From Scybalousia_A sp045221575 (GTDB taxonomy: Bacteria; Bacteroidota; Bacteroidia; Bacteroidales; P3), in NCBI GenBank assembly GCA_045221575.1, contig JBGUWU010000039.1, positions 1-54,321 on the forward strand: a stretch of DNA of 54,321 nt. The letters are read 5' to 3'. Under the pieces are notes generated by a model. It searched no databases. It was given only the letters and a program-made list of their open reading frames with translations, and had not been told where the DNA came from. Position 1 is the stretch's first letter. Every line of letters starts with the position of its first letter. A program made the position numbers and the translations under genes. Positions 16,421 to 24,451 of the stretch are shown piece after piece.

Positions 16421-16992
16421 TGAATGATAAAAAACATATAAACAAATCGGTACGAACATTATACTTTTGTATTTTGTTCGTATTGGTTTTTAATCTTTAC
16501 TCTTGTAATGAAGATTGGTTTGGTAAGGGGAACAATGATTTCTATAACAAACCAACACAAGTAATGCATGATATTTCTTTGTATAAGAGTGAGAACGGAA
16601 GAGTACAAGCTTATCTTACATCTTCTTTAGTGGAGTCATACGGAGGAGATAGTGCAAGAACAATATTTCCAGAAGGAATAAAAGTTTTGTTTTTTAATGA
16701 TAATATGACAGATAAAGCGTTACTCACAGCTAATTATGCAATAGATCACCAAGGTTCAGATTTGGTCTATTTAAAAGATTCTGTTCGTATTATCAACTAT
16801 AATAATAAAGATACTATGTATTGTAAGGATCTTTTTTGGGATAAATCTGCAAAGATAGTATATTCCAATAAGCCAATAAGAAGATATACAGAAAATGGGC
16901 AAGATTTTGGAGATGGTATGACTGCAAACGAACTTTTTGATAGTGTTACTATAATAAATCCTCACGGAACGCAAATGGTTGATGATGAATAA
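16420..16992 (+). CDS. lptC: LPS export ABC transporter periplasmic protein LptC
   Basis: A 190-residue lipoprotein or membrane-anchored protein. After a basic N-terminus and hydrophobic stretch there is a lipobox-like LYSCNED (Cys about residue 29). The rest follows the Bacteroidota LptC pattern: QVMHDISLYKSENGRV, then FPEGIKVLFFND, KALLTANYA and a closing strand set ending GDGMTANE. LptC bridges the inner-membrane LptBFG transporter to LptA and passes lipopolysaccharide across the periplasm. It is the last of the tightly packed coaX-OMP-TPR-lptC genes; the acyltransferase gene follows after 12 nt. No other Lpt transport genes are in the window. Confidence 0.85.
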   Translation: MNDKKHINKSVRTLYFCILFVLVFNLYSCNEDWFGKGNNDFYNKPTQVMHDISLYKSENGRVQAYLTSSLVESYGGDSARTIFPEGIKVLFFNDNMTDKALLTANYAIDHQGSDLVYLKDSVRIINYNNKDTMYCKDLFWDKSAKIVYSNKPIRRYTENGQDFGDGMTANELFDSVTIINPHGTQMVDDE

Positions 16993-17004
16993 ATATAAGG
17001 CTTT

Positions 17005-17928
17005 ATGATAGAACTACAGAATGCAGATCAATTTATAGAAAATTTTGAGAAGGTACATAAAAAACGTATTGTTCGCATACCTTATACTACAAAAGAAGGA
17101 GAAAGAAAAACCCTTTTAATGTGTAAATGTTTTAAACGTTGGGTTGCTTTACCATATTACTCAGTAGCTATCTTAGAAAATAGAATAACAGATAGAAAAA
17201 CAGCACCATTTAAACTTTTTGAAAGTGAAGACGGAAATATTATATCTACGGGAAGAAGTCCTTGGGAGATAAGAGATATTACAGGGCATAGTCAATATAT
17301 ATATTCTGATAAAATAGTTCCTATTCTACAAATAAACGACAAAGAAAATATCTGGGATTTATTCCCATCTGATGTAAAACGTAAGATACGTAAAGCTTAT
17401 AGAAACGGAATACAAATAGAATATGGAACAAGTAAAAAAATACTTAACAAGTTTTACCAAGCATACGCTATTAGAATGAGAGAAATAGGTGTTATGACAA
17501 TGAGTAAATCCATTATTGCTCGTCAAGTCAAGACACAACGAACTATAGCTTTTATAGCAACTTTAAATGATAAAGTTATTGGAGGTGCAACTCTATGTAA
17601 TATGGATAATAACTTGTTTGAGAATGTTCTTTTTGCTACAATAGGAGAATACAATCATCTATATACTTCTTACATTCTTCATTACGCAATGATGTGTTAT
17701 GCTAAAGAAAAAGGTGGAACACGTTACTCTTTTGGAAGAAGTACAAGGGACTCTTCTATACATAACTATAAAAAACATTGGAAAGCAAAAGAATATAATT
17801 TGTATTGGTCATATTCTAAAAATCATAAGAGTATTAGAGATAGAAAGATATATTATACTCTTTGGAAGAAACTACCTTATTCAATATCTTCTTTATTTGG
17901 ACCTATCTTGTCAAAATATGTGTATTAA
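17005..17928 (+). CDS. FemAB/GNAT-fold acyltransferase-like protein
   Basis: A 307-residue soluble protein of the GNAT superfamily, nearest to FemAB-like or BioF2-like acyltransferases. Supporting motifs are WDLFPSDVKRKIRKAYRNG (about residues 114-132), RTIAFIATLNDKVIGGATL (about 176-194) and the C-terminal RYSFGRSTRDSSIHNYKKHW, equivalent to the FGRS-x7-FK-x-W signature of FemAB proteins found near polysaccharide gene clusters. These transfer aminoacyl or acyl groups, often to cell-wall or surface glycans. The acceptor is unknown here. It lies 12 nt after lptC and so probably belongs to the same transcript, which favours an envelope substrate. Confidence 0.75.
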   Translation: MIELQNADQFIENFEKVHKKRIVRIPYTTKEGERKTLLMCKCFKRWVALPYYSVAILENRITDRKTAPFKLFESEDGNIISTGRSPWEIRDITGHSQYIYSDKIVPILQINDKENIWDLFPSDVKRKIRKAYRNGIQIEYGTSKKILNKFYQAYAIRMREIGVMTMSKSIIARQVKTQRTIAFIATLNDKVIGGATLCNMDNNLFENVLFATIGEYNHLYTSYILHYAMMCYAKEKGGTRYSFGRSTRDSSIHNYKKHWKAKEYNLYWSYSKNHKSIRDRKIYYTLWKKLPYSISSLFGPILSKYVY

Positions 17929-18014
17929 AGTAAAAAATAACGTAATCATAAAATAATTATTAAGAAACAACGTTTTCTATAATAAAATTAAAAACTTTTA
18001 AACAAAAAAATAGA

Positions 18015-18719
18015 ATGTTCTTATCAAGTATTTTATTACAAACGGCAACAGCCACAGCAGAAGCAATTAACTCTTCTGCACAAGAAGTTACAACAGAAAG
18101 TATAAACATTTGGGAACTTGCAACCAAAGGAGGTTGGATAATGATAGTTCTTGCTTTACTTTCTATTTTTGTTATATATCTTTTCGTAGAAAGATACATA
18201 ACACTGAACAAAGCCCTAAAACAAGACACTACTGTTTTTATGGACAGAGTTAAAGATTGCATTCACAATAATGACCTTCAAGGTGCTAAGAATATATGTG
18301 AATCAAACGACTCTCCTATAGGAAGAATGATCGGAAAAGGATTAGCTCGTTTAGGCAGACCTTTGAATGACATCAATCAAGCAGTAGAAAATGTAGGTAA
18401 AATGGAAATAGCAAAAATGGAAAGTGGTGTTTCTATGATTGCAACAGTATCTAACCTTGCTCCTTCTATAGGTTTTTTAGGAACAGTTACAGGTATGGTT
18501 AAAGCTTTCTTTGATATGGCTCATGCAGGTAATAATATAGATATTCAAATGCTTTCAGGTGGTATTTATGAAGCAATGGTAACAACTGTAGGAGGTCTTA
18601 TTGTTGGACTTCTTGCATCTTTCCTTTATAGTGTTATTGTTGGTAAGATAAATAAGATGGTGTTTATTTTAGAATCTCGCACCATGGAATTTATGGATTT
18701 ATTGCATGAACCTGCATAA
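18015..18719 (+). CDS. MotA/TolQ/ExbB proton channel family protein
   Basis: A 234-residue inner-membrane protein with three predicted transmembrane segments: about residues 38-58 (WIMIVLALLSIFVIYLFVE), 145-165 (APSIGFLGTVTGMVKAFF) and 185-210 (AMVTTVGGLIVGLLASFLY). The conserved GFLGTVTGM and TTVGGLIVG segments line the proton path in this family. Together with the next two genes it forms a proton-motive-force transducer that drives TonB-dependent or Tol-type processes at the outer membrane. The N-terminus has an extra hydrophilic stretch that may follow a cleaved leader. The promoter was not identified; the 86-nt gap before it holds only AT-rich sequence. Confidence 0.9.
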   Translation: MFLSSILLQTATATAEAINSSAQEVTTESINIWELATKGGWIMIVLALLSIFVIYLFVERYITLNKALKQDTTVFMDRVKDCIHNNDLQGAKNICESNDSPIGRMIGKGLARLGRPLNDINQAVENVGKMEIAKMESGVSMIATVSNLAPSIGFLGTVTGMVKAFFDMAHAGNNIDIQMLSGGIYEAMVTTVGGLIVGLLASFLYSVIVGKINKMVFILESRTMEFMDLLHEPA

Positions 18720-18731
18720 AAATTTAGTATT

Positions 18732-19151
18732 ATGTTAGAGAGTAGAAACAAAATAAGCCCATCGTTCAATTCGTCTTCTATGTCGGATTTGGTGTTTTTG
18801 TTACTTATATTCTTTATGCTAACATCAACACTTATCAGTCCTAATGCTATTAAGTTGCTTTTACCAAAAAGTTCTTCTGGTCAAACAATGGCAAAGCAAA
18901 ATGTTACTGTTTCTATAGATGCAGAAGAAAATTTCTTTGTAGAAAACCAACCTAAGACATTAAACGAATTAGAACCATTTTTGGCACAACTGTTAAGCAA
19001 TACCAATGAAGGAACGGTTAAACTACATTCAGATAAAACTGTTCAAGTTCAAAGTATTGTACATGTCATAGATGCTGTAAATCATATTAATCAACGTCAA
19101 GGTACAAAACATAAGGTAATTCTTGCAACTCAAGCACCAAATCAAAAGTAA
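18732..19151 (+). CDS. ExbD/TolR biopolymer transport protein
   Basis: A 139-residue partner of the proton channel, with a short cytoplasmic N-terminus, one transmembrane helix (about residues 18-36) and a periplasmic domain. Asp19 at the start of the helix (SMSDLVFLLLIFFMLTS) is the proton-carrying residue of ExbD/TolR. The periplasmic part ends with VIDAVNHINQRQG, typical of the family. It is 12 nt downstream of the TolQ/ExbB gene and one base upstream of the TonB gene. Confidence 0.92.
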   Translation: MLESRNKISPSFNSSSMSDLVFLLLIFFMLTSTLISPNAIKLLLPKSSSGQTMAKQNVTVSIDAEENFFVENQPKTLNELEPFLAQLLSNTNEGTVKLHSDKTVQVQSIVHVIDAVNHINQRQGTKHKVILATQAPNQK

Positions 19152-19152
19152 T

Positions 19153-19881
19153 ATGCAGATAAAACAAGAAAATAAAAGAAAAATCATTAGCTGTGGGATA
19201 ACTATTTTGTTCCATGTGATTTTGATACTATTGCTTTTTGTTTTTGGTTTACCATATCAAGACCCTCCACCTCCAGAACAAGGTGTTGAGATAAGTGCAG
19301 GAGAACTTACAGATATTGGTAATGCAATGATGGGAGATGCAGGAGGTGATGAAGCAGAAGAACAGGTTTCAGAGCCAGTGGATAATGATGAAGAAAGTGC
19401 CGCAACACAACAAGAAAGTAGTCCTATTACTGCCAAACCAAATAAGACAAAGAAAGAGAATGTAAAGAAAGAGACTAAGCCAACTGTAGAAAACGATGCT
19501 TTGTTCCCAGGAAAGAATAAAAATCCCAAAGGCAATGGCAATGGTTCAGGTAGTGGTTATGGCAATGGAGAGAATGGTATAGGAGGAGGTGGCACAGGCA
19601 CTAATACTACAGGAGGAGGTTACTCTTTAAAAGGAAGAAATGTAAAATCTCTTCCTAAACCACAAACAAATAAAAACGAAACAGGTAATGTTGTTGTAGG
19701 AATAAAAGTTGATCAAGATGGTGTTGTTAAAGAAGCACATGCAGGAGAAAAAGGAACGACCATAATGGATATTAATATTTGGAGAAAGTGTGAACAAGCA
19801 GCAAGAAAAGCAAGGTTCTCTGCAAAACAAGATGCTCCAGAACTTCAAAAAGGTACAATAACTTACCACTTTACGAACTAA
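19153..19881 (+). CDS. TonB-family energy transducer
   Basis: A 242-residue protein when started at the ATG at 19153, directly after the exbD stop; the frame is open from 19123 but that would overlap exbD by 29 nt. One N-terminal helix (about residues 12-32) is followed by a periplasmic stretch beginning QDPPPPEQG, then an acidic and Lys-rich linker, a glycine/asparagine spacer (GNGNGSGSGYGNGENG) and a C-terminal TonB/TolA-like domain (VVGIKVDQDGVVKEA, RKCEQAARKARF, KGTITYHF). It carries energy from the TolQ/TolR pair to outer-membrane receptors. The Gly-rich linker is longer than the usual Pro-Lys spacer. Confidence 0.85.
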   Translation: MQIKQENKRKIISCGITILFHVILILLLFVFGLPYQDPPPPEQGVEISAGELTDIGNAMMGDAGGDEAEEQVSEPVDNDEESAATQQESSPITAKPNKTKKENVKKETKPTVENDALFPGKNKNPKGNGNGSGSGYGNGENGIGGGGTGTNTTGGGYSLKGRNVKSLPKPQTNKNETGNVVVGIKVDQDGVVKEAHAGEKGTTIMDINIWRKCEQAARKARFSAKQDAPELQKGTITYHFTN

Positions 19882-19936
19882 AAATTTTTATTTCAAGCTA
19901 AAGGAATAAAAGTTTAAAAGAAAATATAATACAAAG

Positions 19937-19969
19937 AGTCTTGCAATTTTTTGCAAGACTTTATTTTTG
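19937..19969. terminator. Bidirectional intrinsic terminator
   Basis: A perfect 10-bp stem AGTCTTGCAA / TTGCAAGACT with a four-T loop, followed by a T-rich run to the right and A-rich sequence to the left. It sits between the convergent TonB and ruvC genes and can serve both. Confidence 0.85.
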
Positions 19970-19972
19970 TTA

Positions 19973-20554
19973 TTATTTTATTACACGGTTTTGATGTTCG
20001 TTGATGTAAGCAGCCCAAGAGAGAGTCTTTGTTTTAGGCTTTGTTATTTTAGCATTGACTCCTGTATCCATTAGATTACTTTGTGTGCAATAGCAAACAG
20101 CAACTGCCAAGGCATCTGAGGCATCTAAATATTTTGGGTTCTCATCAATAAGTTTCATCATCTGAAGCATTTTCATTACTTGTTCTTTAGAAGCATTACC
20201 ATTGCCTGTTATAGATTGTTTTACTCTCTTTGGAGGAAACTCAGTAAAAGGTATATCTCTTGAAAGCCCTGCTGCAATACATATTCCTTGTACTCTCCCA
20301 AGTTTAAGCATACTCTGAACATTTTTATAATAGAAAGGAGCTTCTAAGGCTAACATATCAGGATGAAAAATATCTATCTTTTTTATAATGAAATCAAAGA
20401 TAATCTTCATTCTTGTAGACATCTCCTCCTTGTTACCGAGTTTCAAGACGTCCATCTCTAAAACTTCTATATTTTTTCCTACCTTCTTAACAAAAGAATA
20501 TCCCATAACATTTGTTCCTGGGTCTATTCCAAGTACTATCTCTTCTTTTCCCAT
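19973..20554 (-). CDS. ruvC: Crossover junction endodeoxyribonuclease RuvC
   Basis: A 193-residue Holliday junction resolvase. All four catalytic acids are visible: Asp11 in LGIDPGTNVMG, Glu71 in ALEAPFYYKN, and Asp144 and Asp147 in LDASDALAVAVC. The segment MLKLGRVQG and the KRVKQSITGNG strand match the family. Acts with RuvAB to resolve recombination intermediates; ruvA and ruvB are not in the window. It lies 3 nt after nnrD, so the two are co-transcribed from the promoter at 21465. Confidence 0.95.
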   Translation of the reverse strand: MGKEEIVLGIDPGTNVMGYSFVKKVGKNIEVLEMDVLKLGNKEEMSTRMKIIFDFIIKKIDIFHPDMLALEAPFYYKNVQSMLKLGRVQGICIAAGLSRDIPFTEFPPKRVKQSITGNGNASKEQVMKMLQMMKLIDENPKYLDASDALAVAVCYCTQSNLMDTGVNAKITKPKTKTLSWAAYINEHQNRVIK

Positions 20555-20557
20555 CTT

Positions 20558-21460
20558 TTATTGTTTTAATGCTTGTGTAAGAAAAGCAACTATATCTCGT
20601 GCAATCATAGACTTTTCTCCTAATTTTTCTTTTGCGAAATCGCCTGCTAAAGCGTGAATATATACTCCAATCTTTGCACTATCTTCAACAGAAAAGCCTT
20701 GAGAAAGAACACCAAGTATTATTCCTGTGAGAACATCTCCACTCCCTGCAGTAGCCATTCCTGGATTGCCTATATCATTGAAGAACAACTCACCTTTAGT
20801 GCTACCTATTGTACTAACGCCACCTTTTAATACTATGCTAATGTTATGTTTAAAGCAAAAGTTTTTGATAAATGCCATTTTATCTTTCAAAGACATGGTT
20901 CCAAATAGACGTTCAAACTCTTTAGGGTGAGGTGTTAAGATAATATTATCATAAAGTAAGTTCTTGAAATCCTTAACCGTAGAAATCAGATTCAAAGCAT
21001 CAGCATCTAAGACCAAAGGAATATCTTTTAATACTTTGTTTTGTAGTCTTGCTTGCAAAAAATCTACAAGAGCTTTCTTGCTTTTCTCTTTGGTGTCTAA
21101 TCCGCAACCTATAGCAATAGCAGAATATTTATCTATTTCTGGAAAGAAAGAAAAAACCTCTTCATCTTTATCTAATTCTACCATAGCTTCTGGTACTGTG
21201 ATTTGTAAGATGTTATATAATTTCTTAGGGATATGAACGGTTAATAAACCGCAGCCTGTTCTAAGCGCAGCCAGAGAGGAAAGTACACAAGCTCCTGCTT
21301 TCCCATAAGAACCTGCTATCAATAAACAATGACCAAAATCTCCTTTATGAGCAAAAGGCTTACGTGCTAAGAAAAAATCCTGGTTAATATTCTCTTTGCT
21401 CAAGATGTTAGGTTCCTCAATGCCAGCCTCAACAAAAAAGCTTTTCTTCTCTTTTTTCAT
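20558..21460 (-). CDS. nnrD: ADP-dependent NAD(P)H-hydrate dehydratase (dehydratase domain alone)
   Basis: A 300-residue ribokinase-like enzyme that dehydrates damaged NAD(P)HX. Motifs: AGSYGKAGACVLSSLAALRTG region (about residues 48-68), LDADALN, LTPHPKEFERLFG and NPGMATAGSGDVLTG (nucleotide site). In most Bacteroidota the dehydratase is fused to an N-terminal NAD(P)HX epimerase in a protein of about 500 residues. Here the protein starts with a short stretch (FFVEAGIEEPNILS) resembling the inter-domain linker, and no epimerase frame lies upstream. The start codon is only five bases beyond a -7 promoter box, suggesting a leaderless message. Confidence 0.88.
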   Translation of the reverse strand: MKKEKKSFFVEAGIEEPNILSKENINQDFFLARKPFAHKGDFGHCLLIAGSYGKAGACVLSSLAALRTGCGLLTVHIPKKLYNILQITVPEAMVELDKDEEVFSFFPEIDKYSAIAIGCGLDTKEKSKKALVDFLQARLQNKVLKDIPLVLDADALNLISTVKDFKNLLYDNIILTPHPKEFERLFGTMSLKDKMAFIKNFCFKHNISIVLKGGVSTIGSTKGELFFNDIGNPGMATAGSGDVLTGIILGVLSQGFSVEDSAKIGVYIHALAGDFAKEKLGEKSMIARDIVAFLTQALKQ

Positions 21461-21463
21461 TTT

Positions 21464-21499
21464 GCAAAGTTACTAATCTTTTGTCTAATGAACACCAAA
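21464..21499 (-). promoter_or_regulatory. Promoter for nnrD-ruvC, possibly leaderless
   Basis: On the minus strand TTTG (21499-21496), 23 nt, then TAACTTTGC (21472-21464). The ATG begins at 21460, so transcription should start at or within a few bases of the start codon. Confidence 0.5.
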
Positions 21500-21585
21500 T
21501 CAGAAAACTTTTTTAGTTTAATATTATAACAAATATTTTAAAAATCAATTCTTTAGCTCTTAACCTAAGAATAAAAGTAATTTTC

Positions 21586-21619
21586 TTTGCAGGTGTATAA
21601 ATAATTTTTCTTAATTTTG
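21586..21619 (+). promoter_or_regulatory. Bacteroidota promoter for the ftsX operon
   Basis: TTTG (21586-21589), 22 nt, then TAATTTTG (21612-21619). The expected leader before the ATG at 21656 is about 30 nt. Confidence 0.6.
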
Positions 21620-21655
21620 CAATTTGTATAATTTGATATATAAACTATTAATATT

Positions 21656-22540
21656 ATGGGCGAAAAGAAAAGCAACAAAAATCCTAAGGCAAGACTATTT
21701 ACTGCCAATTTTTCTACTGCATTAAGTATTGCTTTAGTGCTTTTCATCGTTGCTTTTATGGGTTTGTTTTCTTTTCACGTGTGGATTCTTAGCAACGAGA
21801 TAAAAGAAAACGTTTCTTTCACTATTTATATGACAACAGAAGCTACAGAGCAAGATGGTCTTAATCTTAAACAACAAGTAGCTCAAAATCCTGTGGTTAA
21901 AAATGTTGAGTATCATTCTTTAGAAGAAGTTACTCAGATGATGAATAAAGACTTTGGTGATAATCACTTAGACGTCTTAGAAGGCTACAACCCTTATAGT
22001 GCTTCTTTGGAAGTTCATCTGAAAGCAAAGGCAATGAAAGTGAAACAGATAAAGCAATTCATACGTACCATTGAAGCTAAACAAGAAGTAGAGTTAGTTG
22101 ATTATCGTGATGATATGATTAACAAAATTAACACTGTGTATTACAACCTTAGTTATTTGGTTGTGATCATCTTGCTTGCCTTAGTATTTATTTCAGTTAC
22201 ACTTATCAACCACACTATAGCACTAACTATCAGAAACAAAAAACTACTTATTCGCAGTATGCAACTTGTTGGAGCCAAACCTTCTTATATTAGACGTCCA
22301 TTCCTTATTAAAGGCTTATGGCTTGGGCTTATTGGCGGAGTAATAGCAGACATATTAGTAGGAGCCGTTCTATTTTGGATGTTAAGCGTTCTTAATTTCC
22401 CAGACGTGTCTTCTTTCTATAATATATATATATTATCTGCAATTGGGATTATAGCTTTAGGTGTTGTTCTAAGCTTTGTTTTCTCTTATTTTGCAGTAAT
22501 TAGAAATATGAATCTTAAGAACTATAAACTATATAATTAG
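21656..22540 (+). CDS. ftsX: Cell division protein FtsX
   Basis: A 294-residue permease-like protein with the FtsX topology: one N-terminal helix (about residues 21-43), a periplasmic domain of some 120 residues, then three more helices (about 167-190, 216-240, 255-285). The sequence between helices 2 and 3 (RSMQLVGAKPSYIRRPFLIKG) is the FtsX signature. With the ATPase FtsE it forms an ABC-type complex that controls cell-wall hydrolases at the septum. ftsE is not in the window, as is common in this phylum where the pair is often split. DUF3098 follows after one base, then uppP and truB. Confidence 0.92.
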   Translation: MGEKKSNKNPKARLFTANFSTALSIALVLFIVAFMGLFSFHVWILSNEIKENVSFTIYMTTEATEQDGLNLKQQVAQNPVVKNVEYHSLEEVTQMMNKDFGDNHLDVLEGYNPYSASLEVHLKAKAMKVKQIKQFIRTIEAKQEVELVDYRDDMINKINTVYYNLSYLVVIILLALVFISVTLINHTIALTIRNKKLLIRSMQLVGAKPSYIRRPFLIKGLWLGLIGGVIADILVGAVLFWMLSVLNFPDVSSFYNIYILSAIGIIALGVVLSFVFSYFAVIRNMNLKNYKLYN

Positions 22541-22541
22541 T

Positions 22542-22841
22542 ATGGCTACAAAGAAAAACAATATCTCTCCAAAAGGATTTAAAGAAAGTAAGCCTGAGTT
22601 TCAATTTGCTTTCAGTAAAGAAAACTATAGGCTTATGATAATAGGTGTTGCTCTTATAATTATAGGTTACTTTCTTTTAGTAGGAGGAGGAAGCAACAAT
22701 CCTGATGAGTTTAATATGGCTTTATTTAATGCCAGACGTTTAGTTTTTGCTCCTATCTTTATTGTAGGGGGATTGGTCGTTGAGGTCTTTGCTATTATGA
22801 AAAAACCATCAAGACAAAATAACGATAACGAAAATGTCTAA
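22542..22841 (+). CDS. DUF3098 membrane protein
   Basis: A 99-residue protein with two predicted transmembrane helices (about residues 32-47 and 68-87) separated by a short loop (GGSNNPDEFNMALFNARR). Sequence and position between ftsX and uppP identify it as DUF3098, a Bacteroidota family of unknown function conserved in this operon. A role in division or wall synthesis is inferred from that linkage only. Confidence 0.88.
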   Translation: MATKKNNISPKGFKESKPEFQFAFSKENYRLMIIGVALIIIGYFLLVGGGSNNPDEFNMALFNARRLVFAPIFIVGGLVVEVFAIMKKPSRQNNDNENV

Positions 22842-22871
22842 TTTATAATTACTAATTTCTAATTAAGGAAA

Positions 22872-23675
22872 ATGGACTATATTCAAGCAATAATAATATC
22901 TATTGTTGAAGGATTAACAGAGTTTTTGCCTGTTTCTTCCACAGGACACATGATTCTCACTCAAGCCCTTTTAGGAGTTAAGAGTGATGAGTTTGTTAAG
23001 ATGTTCACCGTTTGCATTCAGTTCGGTGCTATCCTTTCAGTCTTAGTTATCTATTGGAAACGTTTTCTTCAATCATGGGCTTTCTATTGGAAACTACTCG
23101 TAGCTTTTATTCCTGCAGCTATTTTTGGTTTTCTTCTTTCCGATTATATAGACAGTCTATTGGAAACTCCATTGGTTATAGCTATTGTCTTGGTGCTTGG
23201 AGGCGTGTTTATGCTCTTTGTTGATAAATGGTTTAACAAGCCTCAAGAAGATCAAACTATAACCTACAGAAAGAGTTTTATGATAGGTCTTTGTCAGTGT
23301 ATTGCTATGATACCTGGTGTTTCTCGTTCTATGGCTACCATCGTTGGAGGTATGGGACAAAAACTTTCTCGTAAAACTGCAGCTGAGTTTTCTTTCTTTC
23401 TTGCTGTTCCTACTATGGCAGCGGCAAGTGGCTACAAATTATTAAAACTTTTCCTTGAGCCTTCAGGCAGAGAACTTCTAACAAACAATCTTGCTGTGCT
23501 TATTATTGGTAATGTTGTTGCTTTTGTTGTTGCTATTATAGCAATAAAGTTTTTTATCGCCTTCCTTACTAAGTATGGTTTCAAAGCTTTCGGCTATTAT
23601 CGTATTTTAGCTGGTTTGGTTATGATTATTCTCTTTGTTTGTGGAATAGTAAGTGCAGACATATCCACTTATTAA
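22872..23675 (+). CDS. uppP: Undecaprenyl-diphosphate phosphatase
   Basis: A 267-residue polytopic membrane enzyme that converts undecaprenyl diphosphate to the monophosphate, recycling the lipid carrier for peptidoglycan and LPS sugars; also known as BacA because it can confer bacitracin tolerance. The two active-site segments are present: EGLTEFLPVSSTGH (about residues 13-26) and IPGVSRSMATI (about 147-157). Length is normal. The short spacer before it holds an AATTACTAATT-type repeat. Confidence 0.95.
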   Translation: MDYIQAIIISIVEGLTEFLPVSSTGHMILTQALLGVKSDEFVKMFTVCIQFGAILSVLVIYWKRFLQSWAFYWKLLVAFIPAAIFGFLLSDYIDSLLETPLVIAIVLVLGGVFMLFVDKWFNKPQEDQTITYRKSFMIGLCQCIAMIPGVSRSMATIVGGMGQKLSRKTAAEFSFFLAVPTMAAASGYKLLKLFLEPSGRELLTNNLAVLIIGNVVAFVVAIIAIKFFIAFLTKYGFKAFGYYRILAGLVMIILFVCGIVSADISTY

Positions 23676-23712
23676 TTAATATTTACTAATTTTTAATTAC
23701 TAATTTTAATTA

Positions 23713-24408
23713 ATGGACTTAAAAGAAGGTGATTTCTTTTTGATTGATAAGCCTTACACCTGGACTTCTTTTCAGGTTGTTAAGAAGATGAAATATATTC
23801 TTAGCAAACATACGGGAGAAAAGAAATTTAAGATAGGACATGCAGGCACTTTAGATCCCTTGGCAACAGGTTTACTTATTATATGCGTTGGTAAATATAC
23901 TAAACGTATAGAAGAGTTCCAATCTTTCAGAAAAGAATATACAGGTACATTCACCCTTGGTGCTACTACTCCAAGTTATGATAGAGAGCAACCTGTTAAT
24001 GCTACTTTCCCAACAGAACATATAACAGAAGAACTTCTTTGTTCAACAACTAAATCTTTTCTCGGCAAACAGAAACAAGTTCCACCTTTGTTTTCTGCAA
24101 TAAAAGTCAATGGCAAACGAGCTTATTCTTATGTTAAACAAGGATTGACTCCTGAGATAAAAGAAAAAGATATAGAGATTTTTGATTTTGAGTTAAGTAA
24201 TATCAATATTCCAAAAGTGGATTTTCGTATAGCATGTTCAAAAGGCACCTACATTCGTTCTATAGCAAGAGATTTTGGTTTAGAACTCCAGTCAGGAGCT
24301 TATCTTAGTAAACTATGCAGAACAAAAATAGGTGATTATTTATTAGAAGATGCCATATCTTTGGAGGAATTTGAAAAGCAATTTCCTCCCATCAAAGAAG
24401 AAATATAA
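23713..24408 (+). CDS. truB: tRNA pseudouridine(55) synthase TruB
   Basis: A 231-residue enzyme that makes pseudouridine 55 in the T-arm of tRNAs. The catalytic Asp48 lies in IGHAGTLDPLATGLL, the TruB signature. KQVPPLFSAIKVNGKRAY and CSKGTYIRSIARDFG are the other family motifs. At 231 residues it lacks the C-terminal PUA domain of the E. coli enzyme, which is normal for Bacteroidota. Fourth gene of the ftsX operon. Confidence 0.95.
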   Translation: MDLKEGDFFLIDKPYTWTSFQVVKKMKYILSKHTGEKKFKIGHAGTLDPLATGLLIICVGKYTKRIEEFQSFRKEYTGTFTLGATTPSYDREQPVNATFPTEHITEELLCSTTKSFLGKQKQVPPLFSAIKVNGKRAYSYVKQGLTPEIKEKDIEIFDFELSNINIPKVDFRIACSKGTYIRSIARDFGLELQSGAYLSKLCRTKIGDYLLEDAISLEEFEKQFPPIKEEI

Positions 24409-24451
24409 TAAATACATATAAACATAAACTAAATAAAAACATTTGAATACA

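Noticed and set aside
19123..19152. Upstream start for the TonB protein
   Set aside because: It overlaps exbD; the ATG at 19153 directly follows the exbD stop and begins a natural TonB N-terminus.
21461..21655. Missing NAD(P)HX epimerase upstream of nnrD
   Set aside because: The 195 bases between nnrD and ftsX contain only promoter elements and no coding remnant in any frame.
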